Shown: piece by piece, positions 1 through 7,873 of the stretch
Numbering within the stretch: the stretch's first letter is position 1
How the letters are laid out: every line of letters starts with the position of its first letter
Assembly (NCBI GenBank): GCA_038216175.1
Contig: JBBQQG010000013.1
Location: 1-27,159, forward strand
Reading direction: 5' to 3'
DNA from: JBBQQG01 sp038216175
GTDB taxonomy: Bacteria > Patescibacteriota > Saccharimonadia > Saccharimonadales > OMJO01
Length of the DNA: 27,159 bases
Notes under the pieces: model-generated
Seen by the model: only the letters and a program-made list of their open reading frames with translations
What the model was told of the DNA's origin: nothing
Database searches by the model: none
Program-made: the position numbers and the translations under genes

Positions 1-145
1 TAATATTGTCATTATATGTAATTTTCATGATCGACTTTAATATACGGAATTAGCAGTTCCATTATATTTAATAGTATAAAAACTAACATTATGATAACAT
101 ATTCTATGCTTTTTATCAAGTCATCTACCTAAGTTTTATAAATCA

Positions 146-262
146 TCAATGCTTGGCTTTTAGAACACGTATATAGGCAAAACAAACTACCAAAGTTAAG
201 ATCAGTAACATAATAATTACCATAGTAATAAAGCCGTCCTGATTGTTGATTTTTTTAGCCAT
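146..262 (-). CDS. putative single-span membrane microprotein (38 aa)
   Basis: A 38-codon open frame reads from ATG (262) to TGA (146). The product starts Met-Ala-Lys-Lys and has a DGFIT stretch, then about 18 hydrophobic residues (TMVIIMLLILTLVVCFAY), then a basic tail ending KAKH. This is the layout of a one-pass inner-membrane peptide with a cytoplasmic basic end. The Gly-Phe just before the hydrophobic segment faintly recalls a prepilin leader, but the Glu at +5 is missing. No Shine-Dalgarno is visible. A 7-bp inverted repeat at 265-294 lies immediately upstream. I do not recognise the family. Coding status rests on the clean amphipathic layout only, so it could be a chance frame. Confidence 0.42.
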   Translation of the reverse strand: MAKKINNQDGFITMVIIMLLILTLVVCFAYIRVLKAKH

Positions 263-264
263 AC

Positions 265-294
265 TTAACCATATTTTAACTCTATCTTGGTTAA
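265..294. repeat. inverted repeat between divergent genes
   Basis: TTAACCA (265-271) and TGGTTAA (288-294) form a perfect 7-bp dyad with a 16-nt spacer. It starts 3 nt upstream of the 38-codon frame and about 76 nt before the divergent gene at 371. It could be an operator. This is inference from position only. Confidence 0.3.
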
Positions 295-314
295 ACACAA
301 CCAATTTACTTTAC

Positions 315-348
315 TTATCTACACCTTTTAGCATAAAGTTGTAGATAA
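315..348 (+). promoter_or_regulatory. stem-loop in the leader of the gene at 371
   Basis: TTATCTACA (315-323) pairs perfectly with TGTAGATAA (340-348). After one mismatch, CTTT (325-328) pairs with AAAG (335-338), leaving a 6-nt loop. This 9+4 bp hairpin ends about 7 nt before the likely Shine-Dalgarno AAGG (357-360) of the gene at 371. It could act as an RNA structure that controls initiation, or as a DNA operator. No T-run follows, so it is not an intrinsic terminator. Confidence 0.4.
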
Positions 349-370
349 TTAGTTTACAAGGTAAAACCCT

Positions 371-2233
371 ATGGAAGAATACGAAGATCCTCTTATACCA
401 AAAGTCGACGAGACAGTTAACTCAGATATTATCGAGCCGTCTTCTCAAAACAAACCTAAAAAAATAGTTTTTACTAAAACCCGCGCATTAATACTTATCG
501 GACTAATACTAATAGGGGCATCGGTTGCGGTATTTCTATTCATAAGACATAGAAACAATTCAATTACCCCGGTTGCCAGTATCTCATCAAGTACAAAGCC
601 AGTTGAAGTTAAAAAAGCTGAGGATTTCGATGCAAATCTGGCAGTCAGTTATTTAAATGCTCCATTAAAGGTACCGTCGCTTGATTTATTTAAAAATACC
701 GACTACTTCGGTCTTACCTGTCTGCCGAATGAAACTACAAATTGTAACCAGCCAATAGTTAGTTCAAACGACATAAACTATTATCAGATTGGAACAAGAA
801 AATCAGATAAGGCGATAGTATATGCAATCTATATAACGTCAATTCGTGACGGCAATACTTATTACGCAGTTAAACAAAACGATACCTACACTATATTATT
901 TGCAGAAAATAATCTGTCAAATTCCGATGCAAAAGCAAATGCAGCTGATGTTAAGCTTTTTAGCGACGGAATAAAACCAGGCGTTATCGTCGATACAACA
1001 ACAAGGCTTGGTGATTTAAATTTTGCCAAAGAAGTAGACCTTAATGGTAAAACATTTGTAGCTGAAAACCAGTTAAGCCCATTAGCTAGCCTAAGCTTTA
1101 TGGAAAACGGATTATCTGCAATGATTAAGAAAGATAACGCCAACGATTCAAACATAAGTGAACCATCGTTAATCGGATCAAATAATGGAATTGAATACTT
1201 TAAAGTATCGGATAACCGAGATACTAATTACAGCTTAGTCGATGTCTATGCAACTTATAAAAATATGTTTTCTACGACTATGACTTTAAAAACAGATTTT
1301 CTACTTAACACTTCAGAAAAACTTGTACCAGTAAAGGCAAGTTGGCAAAGCGGCGATTTAAATTTATCTAGCTACTATTCCGCCGGTACTGGATGTGGAA
1401 CTTTTGGTTATGTCAGCGCAAGTAATATCCAGCAGTCTGACTTGAAGCTTGTCGGGACTACTGCCGCTTCTAATACTAAGCTTTATCAGTTGCCTTCGAC
1501 AAATCCACTTGTAAAACTTTTATACAGCGAATATGGAAACGGCGATCAAATTCAAGATAAAAGTCTTAAGAATTTATCAATTGACCAGTTTGCCTTAAAG
1601 CACGCCTATTTCTTAGCCCAAAATTCATTAGGTGATTGGGTCGTCGCGCTTCGAGACGATATGAGAACCGGTGGCGGCTGCGGCAAGCCAGTAATCTATT
1701 TGTATCCTCAAAATAAGACAGCTGTTTCTGTTTCAGTAGGTGCTAATGTGGTCAAATCCGTACCTGATTATCCGGTGGGTGGCTGGCAAAACGTAATTGC
1801 AAATCCAGGTTGAACCTTATTTTATAACGGCAATAATTACAATTCACTTTACTGGGAAGGTTACGGTTTAGGTCGCTACCCCAACATTATCAGCGGAACA
1901 ATTGTTTCTCGATCTCAAGTTATACCGACAATCAAAATCCAGTTATCGCAGCAAGGATTTAACGATAAAGAGATTGCCGATTTTCTCGGTTTTTGGGCAG
2001 ATAAGATGCCTAACAAACCTTACGTAAGATTGTCGTGGCTCGATACGAATCAAATGAATGAACTTGCCCCGCTTACCATTACACCTAAGCCACAGACATT
2101 AATAAGAACATTCTTGGATTTTGATGGTCTAGACAAACCCATTACTATCAGACCTCAGAAATTTATAATGTCGAAAAGAAACGGATTCACAATTGTCGAG
2201 TGGGGTGGACTGCTGCGCGGTGGATTATACTAA
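371..2233 (+). pseudogene. membrane-anchored KPVIYLYP-type surface protein, interrupted by in-frame TGA at 1811
   Basis: One reading frame of 621 codons runs from ATG (371, SD AAGG 11 nt before) to TAA (2231-2233) with a single internal stop, TGA at 1811-1813 (codon 481). The first 480 residues have a cytoplasmic N-terminus rich in acidic and Ser/Asn residues, one membrane span at about 38-58, and a long extracellular part. At 437-446 the motif CGKPVIYLYP begins a C-terminal domain that continues past the TGA with TLFYNG, LYWEG, KPYVRLSWL and VEWGGLL. From memory, KPVIYLYP domains continue with a PDGTL-like turn and a YLFWEG-like block, which places the TGA at the Gly of that turn. The second part has no start or SD of its own before Met at 2006. 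Likely a recent nonsense mutation or a base error. Readthrough is possible but unproven. The gene overlaps the convergent gene at 2230 by 4 nt. Confidence 0.72.
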
Positions 2234-3105
2234 GCTGTTCGCGTAAATACTTTAAGCAGTTTTTGGCCAAGTTCGCTATTTGCTACGTTTACAATTGTCT
2301 CATTAGTTTCAACAAAACCAAGCGCTCTCGCCTTATATTTAGCTAGCGCGAGATCTGTTTCACTTGCTTCAGGGCGAATATGATGACTACCAGGACTTAA
2401 CGTACCAGCTCTCATTTTATCTATTGTTACGGCAAAACTAACTAATTCTGTCAGGTTGCCGCCATCTAATTCATCGTTGATTTCAGAATACGATAATATA
2501 TTTTTAGCTGCTAAAGCCAGTTTTTGCTTATCTTTATGACGTATACCTGAAATAGAACGTGTAGCGTAGTTTAAAAGATGCGCGCCTGGGTGCATAACGT
2601 TCAATTTATCGCCTTTAGGGGTAACAAGTGTCCATGGCTCAAGTATTTTTTGGTTTAAATCGACTATAGCTGGGTAAAGCTCAAGCCGTAAATTATGATT
2701 GTTATCGATCGTCCGCTTTGACAACCACTCTTTAGCATTTAATGTTCTGGCACTCGATCTGGTAATCGTCGGGTTATGAACATCAAGACCAAATACCGAT
2801 ACTGGCATTCTATGATCGATTAATTCGTCAACTGTACTTTTTATCAGCTTGGCTTTATTAATAGGAAGAACATCTGCAATTAATATATCTATATCTCGAG
2901 CTGAACCGTTGGGCTTATATACGGGTATGCTGCCATCATATGTCGAGTAAATATATTTGCTGCCGAAATCTATTTCGGTTTGATAAGAAGTTAATGCACC
3001 TGTGGCAATACCGCCTAGAACCATATAGGTGACATTTAGCGGCAGTTCACTACGCATTACCTCGTCTAAATCTTCTATCAAATCAAAACAATTTAATTCA
3101 CTCAC
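2230..3105 (-). CDS. nucleotidyltransferase-fold protein (291 aa)
   Basis: The product shows the signature of the DNA-polymerase-beta/minimal nucleotidyltransferase fold. A Gly-Gly motif LGGIATG is at residues 30-36, and an Asp-x-Asp pair is inside ARDIDILI (D71, D73). In this fold these bind the nucleotide triphosphate and metal. A third acidic residue is probably in the strand LRLELYP near 140. The C-terminal half is helical and basic and has no recognised domain. The substrate cannot be told; candidates are RNA, proteins or small molecules such as aminoglycosides. The start taken is GTG (3105) without an SD; an internal ATG at 3057 preceded by GAGG is an alternative but would cut into the fold. 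It is convergent with the interrupted gene at 371 and downstream of dnaJ on the same strand. Confidence 0.62.
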   Translation of the reverse strand: MSELNCFDLIEDLDEVMRSELPLNVTYMVLGGIATGALTSYQTEIDFGSKYIYSTYDGSIPVYKPNGSARDIDILIADVLPINKAKLIKSTVDELIDHRMPVSVFGLDVHNPTITRSSARTLNAKEWLSKRTIDNNHNLRLELYPAIVDLNQKILEPWTLVTPKGDKLNVMHPGAHLLNYATRSISGIRHKDKQKLALAAKNILSYSEINDELDGGNLTELVSFAVTIDKMRAGTLSPGSHHIRPEASETDLALAKYKARALGFVETNETIVNVANSELGQKLLKVFTRTA

Positions 3106-3155
3106 AACCGTACGTTAACAGCCGGCAATTAATTTGACAAGCACAAGCTTTTATA

Positions 3156-4271
3156 TTATTTCCAGAATCCTTTTGAGTCGCTGTCTTTAAAAGTTTCAAG
3201 CAATTCAATCTGTTTTTTACTGAGTTTAGTCGGTACATTAATATTTACAGTAACGATTTGTGAACCCCTTGATCCGCCCTTAATATGTGGAACTCCATGA
3301 CCAGATAATTTAAAATCAGATCCACTTTGAGTTCCTGCTGGTATTTTCATTTTAACAATGCCATCGACCGTTTCTACATTAATTGTCGTTCCAAGTGCTG
3401 CATCGACCATCGGAATAGTCTCTTCACTTAAAATTAAATCACCTTCTCGAGTAAATTTTTTATGTGATTTTACTCGGATATTAACATATAAATCACCTTT
3501 TGGACCGTTCGCAACCGCCTCACCGTGTTCTCTTAGCCTAATTGTAGCTCCGTCGTCGATTCCGGCTGGAACTTTTAAGGCAACGCTTTGATTTCGGCGC
3601 TGAGTCCCTTTTCCACGGCAGACTGTACATAGTTTCTCGGGAATTTTCCCTCGCCCTTTACAGGTTGGACAAATACTCGCTTGTTGAATATTGCCAAAGA
3701 TTGTCCTAGTTACGCTCATTACTTGACCGGAACCTTTGCAGGTGTCACAAGTTTTCATTGAATGGCCTGGCTCAACCGTCGTTCCTTTACAATTTTCGCA
3801 GGTATCTTCAAGACTAAGATTAAGCTCAGCTTCGGTTCCAAATATCGCTTGTTCAAATGAGATTTCAAGTTGAGTTTCAACATCACGACCTCGCATAGTT
3901 CGCTGTTGCTGTTGCTGTTGGCCATTACCACCGCCGCCAAAAAAACTAGAGAATATATCGCCAAGGCCTAGATCACCGAAATCAAAATTAACTTCTTGTC
4001 CCTGATTAAAACCTCCGAATCCGCCACTAAACGGATTACCATCACTGGCAGCACTTGAACCGACTCCGGCATGGCCGAACTGATCATAACGTTTTCTTTT
4101 CGGCTCATCTCTTAATACTTCGTAAGCTTCATTTACTTCTTTAAATTTAGCTTCGTCGCCACCACGGTCGGGGTGATGTTCAATAGCAGCTTTTCGAAAA
4201 GCTTTCTTGATTTCATCGGGGCTGGCAGACTTGCCTACTCCTAAAACTTCATAATAATCACGCTTTGCCAT
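3156..4271 (-). CDS. dnaJ: chaperone DnaJ (Hsp40)
   Basis: The protein is a co-chaperone that binds unfolded protein and stimulates the DnaK ATPase in the cytoplasm. Length (371 aa) and layout match type I DnaJ. The J domain is at 1-70 with the HPD motif at 33-35. A Gly/Phe-rich linker spans about 71-115 and contains a run of six Gln (118-123). Four zinc-binding CxxC motifs lie at 158/161, 175/178, 201/204 and 215/218, followed by the two C-terminal beta domains. The gene is separated from dnaK by two other genes and carries its own CIRCE operator 23 nt upstream of ATG. No SD precedes ATG; a TAAAAT -10-like box lies about 9 nt before it, so the transcript may be nearly leaderless. Confidence 0.97.
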   Translation of the reverse strand: MAKRDYYEVLGVGKSASPDEIKKAFRKAAIEHHPDRGGDEAKFKEVNEAYEVLRDEPKRKRYDQFGHAGVGSSAASDGNPFSGGFGGFNQGQEVNFDFGDLGLGDIFSSFFGGGGNGQQQQQQRTMRGRDVETQLEISFEQAIFGTEAELNLSLEDTCENCKGTTVEPGHSMKTCDTCKGSGQVMSVTRTIFGNIQQASICPTCKGRGKIPEKLCTVCRGKGTQRRNQSVALKVPAGIDDGATIRLREHGEAVANGPKGDLYVNIRVKSHKKFTREGDLILSEETIPMVDAALGTTINVETVDGIVKMKIPAGTQSGSDFKLSGHGVPHIKGGSRGSQIVTVNINVPTKLSKKQIELLETFKDSDSKGFWK

Positions 4272-4293
4272 AACAAAGTAATTTTACCAAAAG

Positions 4294-4320
4294 TTAGCAC
4301 TTAATGCCATAGAGTGCCAA
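4294..4320 (-). promoter_or_regulatory. CIRCE operator upstream of dnaJ
   Basis: TTAGCACTT (4294-4302), 9 nt, GAGTGCCAA (4312-4320). Each arm differs from the CIRCE consensus TTAGCACTC-N9-GAGTGCTAA at one position. It lies between the membrane-protein stop codon and the dnaJ ATG and is the expected binding site of the HrcA repressor encoded at 11156-11860. Confidence 0.9.
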
Positions 4321-4322
4321 TC

Positions 4323-7226
4323 TTACAGTTTTGGACTTTCGTTATATTTTTGAATTTTGTATATAGCCATACCGATTATAAATAGCGCAAGTACGGTAAG
4401 TGCAGCCCAGCCAAGATTTCTCAACTGATATAAAACTGCTCCGATGGCTACATATAGACCCCACATAGTGACAAATTTCTTGTTAATAGTCATACCGATT
4501 ACCATAAATACTATTTGCTCGATTAGCAGCCACCAGCCATAAAGCCCACCGGCTTGACCGCTGATAGCTTGAATAGCCAATGGTACTGTTGCAGTAGCAA
4601 GCATAGCGTATAAATAGTTGCTGCTCTGAGTTGTTTCACTCCTTAGATGTCGCCAATAGGCGTAACCGGCGAAAAATAGGGCAAGCACATGGCTATAGGC
4701 TTGAAAATTCCTGACACCGATTATAAACATGAACCAAAAAAGTGATATTAACATTAACCCGCCTACTAGCTCACGATATTCCTGCGATGTATTTCTAATA
4801 TGATAATAAACCAGTACAGCTCCTATAAGCAGACCAAATGGCATCGGCCAGATTGACGCTTGACCAGTAAAAAGAACAGCTGACGGCGATATAAAAGCAC
4901 TCGCCAGCGCGCCGATTTGAATATAGTTTAACTTGTCCGTGCTGCTTGTATTTTTTTCGTTTAAAACTAAATAGCTAACAACTGCCAATCCTGAGCTTAG
5001 TAGAAGATAGGCGTATAACAGGCTTGATCCGCCAGCTGGCCGAAAAACACTAAGTAAAACAGCTTGGGCAATAACTGGAAGTAGCAGGTACAATGTGGGT
5101 ATTTTTTCTACTTTGTCGCTGATATACCAAATTATTAATCCGACCAGTGCGAGCACGATTGAGGTATTAATCCGCCCGTTTGCTATTAAAAGAGATAAAA
5201 CGGTCGCGCCTACTATCGATATTATATAACCGAAAACATAGGAATAACTAGCAGTCTTAGCGTAACTCGCCAATGGAACTTTTGAAGATACTAGCAGTAC
5301 TCCCCGTGCAATTGATCTTGATAGTACAAAAATCAGGGTTATAACCAAATAGGACCAACTGTATGCGACAAGGCCGAATTTATAGCCGATAATTCCACTA
5401 CCGATAGCCACCGGCAAAACTAGCCATAATATTGTGCTAAACCACCGGTTGGCTTCAACTCGGTATTTTAAGGACAAAGTAATATTTGCTCCAAGTGCCA
5501 TTAAGGTTGTTGTTAAAAACGCCCCTTCGCCTGAAATTCCTCGAATTAACGGCGCGCTGATCATTAATCCTGCAACTATGATCCAGTCCTGATCTTGATA
5601 CATTTCACCAAGTAATAGTGCTGTAAATGTTAAACTAACTGATACCACCACGCTAGTCCATTGACCAGTTAATAAACTAGCTATTAGTAAAACTATTGAA
5701 CTAAAAATATAGACTTCTTTCGATATTATTCTTTGTTCATCGTTAAAGGTTTTTTTCATAAACAGAACTACTAATTGGAGCACTAACGACAAAGCAATTA
5801 ATTCAGTTTGATTGAGCGAAGATAAATGATGAGTTAAAAAGAATTGCCCATAAACAATCGGTAGAGCCAGTAGCGATATAGCACCTACTGCATATGCATC
5901 CACACGTTTTTGTCTGATCCATATCGCAACACTGGTTATAACAAGAGCCGCTGTAGATGCTAATACTACGCCCGGTTTTTGAACACCTAGAAAAATAGCT
6001 ATAAATTCACTGACTATTGCTACCGAAGCAAAGTTGTGCCATAAGACATCGCTACTAGGAGTTATTAATACTACTGTTGCTTCGACAATACTAAGTATAA
6101 GCAGCATCTCACCGACGAACGACCAGCTATTGTTATATGCATAGCCAAGTGAAGTCGTGGCCAGTATTAAACAAGACTGGGCAACTACAGCATTAATAAG
6201 CTTTTTACTGCCCTTGCTACTTATTGTTTCAAGCAGGTAATATATTGCTCCTAATAAAATCGATACTCCAAATTGTGCCGAACCATGAGTTGGAATTAAA
6301 ACAAGAGAGGTAAAAAGAGCCAAAGGTAAAAATACTGCCCCGCTATTGCTGCTCGATTGTTTAAGCTCTGGCCAAAATCCACTGAGCCGACTGAAAATTG
6401 ACAAGACTATTCCAATAAATGCTAACATCCAGCCGAAATAGTAAATCGGTGAATTAATTATCGACACACCTGATTCAAACAATGATAAAAAAGTTGCGAT
6501 GAACAAATAGTTAATTAGTGGTTTTCTAAGTACAACCAGTGCATGTGCGTACATAATAAGGGTCAATACTGATGTAAATAACCATATCTGCTGGCCGTGG
6601 GAATGATTAAACAAATAATTATAAGCTGCCAGTCCGATAAGGGGAGCTATAGCCATACCAATTCCTGCAAAAGCTAGGCCTGCTTGGGCAAACTTTGGTT
6701 TTGAATGATATAGACTTACACCAGTCATATACATAACAGCTGTAACAATTAACACTATTAGACAGCGTATCCCTCCTGATACTCCCCCAAACACCACAAA
6801 TAAACCTGTTGAAGCCACAAATAAAAACGCACCGAAATATAACAGTAAAGATGCGTTATCTAGTTGAATTTGAGATTTATTTTTTTGGACGGCTAACTTC
6901 GGCGGTGATTGATTTGGTTGCTGAATTGGATCAGTCCCCGATACATATTTATTGGACACATTTACAGCAGCCGTCTGAACATTTTCTATAGTATTGTCAA
7001 ATGTTACGCCAGGTGGTAGTGGCAAGCCGTTCCTAGCTATTTCGGTTAACATTTTATCTATTAAATCGTTTTCCGATTTATTCTTTGCACTTGATCTAAA
7101 ACCGACAATAAACTGCGCCCAATCGCGGTTTCTAGCTTCTAATTGTGAGTTTATATCTTTAGGCTTTGGTCTGCGACTAAACAGATAGATAATTAAAATG
7201 ATAGCAATTAGTAATAAAAACCACAT
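4323..7226 (-). CDS. large polytopic membrane protein (967 aa), unknown function
   Basis: The product is almost wholly hydrophobic. It begins with a membrane anchor (residues 1-17), followed by a soluble stretch of about 110 residues with charged, Asn/Gln-rich sequence. From about 125 to the end there are repeated 18-22-residue hydrophobic segments, by eye 25 or more. The C-terminus is short and basic. The layout (N-terminal anchor, short soluble part, then dozens of spans) resembles DUF2339/DUF2157-type bacterial membrane proteins, but I cannot confirm homology and no catalytic motif is seen. Start: ATG 7226 with a clear SD (AAGGAG) and a promoter at 7247-7275, so it is transcribed independently of dnaK. 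It sits between dnaK-orf179 and dnaJ, and the dnaJ CIRCE lies right after its stop. Confidence 0.85.
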   Translation of the reverse strand: MWFLLLIAIILIIYLFSRRPKPKDINSQLEARNRDWAQFIVGFRSSAKNKSENDLIDKMLTEIARNGLPLPPGVTFDNTIENVQTAAVNVSNKYVSGTDPIQQPNQSPPKLAVQKNKSQIQLDNASLLLYFGAFLFVASTGLFVVFGGVSGGIRCLIVLIVTAVMYMTGVSLYHSKPKFAQAGLAFAGIGMAIAPLIGLAAYNYLFNHSHGQQIWLFTSVLTLIMYAHALVVLRKPLINYLFIATFLSLFESGVSIINSPIYYFGWMLAFIGIVLSIFSRLSGFWPELKQSSSNSGAVFLPLALFTSLVLIPTHGSAQFGVSILLGAIYYLLETISSKGSKKLINAVVAQSCLILATTSLGYAYNNSWSFVGEMLLILSIVEATVVLITPSSDVLWHNFASVAIVSEFIAIFLGVQKPGVVLASTAALVITSVAIWIRQKRVDAYAVGAISLLALPIVYGQFFLTHHLSSLNQTELIALSLVLQLVVLFMKKTFNDEQRIISKEVYIFSSIVLLIASLLTGQWTSVVVSVSLTFTALLLGEMYQDQDWIIVAGLMISAPLIRGISGEGAFLTTTLMALGANITLSLKYRVEANRWFSTILWLVLPVAIGSGIIGYKFGLVAYSWSYLVITLIFVLSRSIARGVLLVSSKVPLASYAKTASYSYVFGYIISIVGATVLSLLIANGRINTSIVLALVGLIIWYISDKVEKIPTLYLLLPVIAQAVLLSVFRPAGGSSLLYAYLLLSSGLAVVSYLVLNEKNTSSTDKLNYIQIGALASAFISPSAVLFTGQASIWPMPFGLLIGAVLVYYHIRNTSQEYRELVGGLMLISLFWFMFIIGVRNFQAYSHVLALFFAGYAYWRHLRSETTQSSNYLYAMLATATVPLAIQAISGQAGGLYGWWLLIEQIVFMVIGMTINKKFVTMWGLYVAIGAVLYQLRNLGWAALTVLALFIIGMAIYKIQKYNESPKL

Positions 7227-7246
7227 GGCTATACTCCTTATGCTTG

Positions 7247-7275
7247 AATATAGCGCAGTTTAGGCTGACTAACAA
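7247..7275 (-). promoter_or_regulatory. sigma70-type promoter for the 967-aa membrane protein
   Basis: On the minus strand, TTGTTA (7275-7270), a 17-nt spacer, and TATATT (7252-7247). It lies 21 nt before ATG 7226, with SD AAGGAG in between. No CIRCE is nearby, so HrcA control of this gene is not expected. Confidence 0.55.
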
Positions 7276-7332
7276 TTAGATTCTACAAAATCCATATTCG
7301 AATTTCATAAAATAGGACATAATTTCTAGTAT

Positions 7333-7872
7333 TTAGCTGATTTTAGTTAGCCAAGGCTTGTCGGAAATACTTTCCCAGGAATTGTGATTTAATAGCTGGC
7401 CAGTAAATTTGGCGACATAAAGCAGCTTTTCATTTTTCGATATAGTTTCGCTGGCTGTAAATTTTTCTAATTTACCTTCAACTTCTAAGTCATACTGATA
7501 AGGATACACGTTATGATTTATCGGACCACGAATCGGCATTTTTCGATCAGTCTGCGATAATATTTTCTCGATTGTTCTTTGGAAATGAAATACAAAATCA
7601 GGATCGATTATGTCACTAATTGAGTTCATACCCCATACCGGTGTCCAGAAGCGGTCGTTTATTCGATTAGTTCGAAAAGAAACCGTTTCATAACCGATTG
7701 ATGAATTCCTGCCAGAATAAGTATTGTTATACTGCCAAGCATCGTTAAGATAAACTTCTTCGATTCCGCCATTCGGTAAATCAAACCTTTTTAACTTATC
7801 GCTACTATAGCCTGATTGTTTAACATCAATCAAAAATTCAGTAAAGTCTTCGACAAGTTGTACTTCAGCCAT
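7333..7872 (-). CDS. DUF5680-like protein (179 aa), coupled to dnaK
   Basis: A soluble protein without signal peptide or membrane segment. The order YNNTYSG..IGYETVSF..PVWGMN..PIRGP..YQY..F.A.E.I....LLY..KFTGQLL resembles the DUF5680 pattern as I remember it (a YxDxYxG start, PVWxMNY, RGP, and a closing FxGG strand). The function of that family is unknown. The start codon lies one base after the dnaK stop (TAG-T-ATG), so the gene should be cotranscribed and translationally coupled with dnaK, and therefore heat-shock induced. Family assignment is from memory and moderate. No terminator is visible after it. Confidence 0.6.
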   Translation of the reverse strand: MAEVQLVEDFTEFLIDVKQSGYSSDKLKRFDLPNGGIEEVYLNDAWQYNNTYSGRNSSIGYETVSFRTNRINDRFWTPVWGMNSISDIIDPDFVFHFQRTIEKILSQTDRKMPIRGPINHNVYPYQYDLEVEGKLEKFTASETISKNEKLLYVAKFTGQLLNHNSWESISDKPWLTKIS

Positions 7873-7873
7873 A

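Noticed and set aside
371..2233. Alternative genetic code with UGA as Gly (code 25) for the whole genome
   Set aside because: ftsH, lepA, dnaK, murJ and orf967 contain no in-frame TGA, and the gene at 20284 appears to use TGA as its stop. A single TGA does not support a changed code.
3133..3160. TTGACA on the plus strand after dnaJ as a promoter
   Set aside because: No -10 at proper spacing and no plus-strand gene follows. The frame at 3358-3591 is a shadow of dnaJ.
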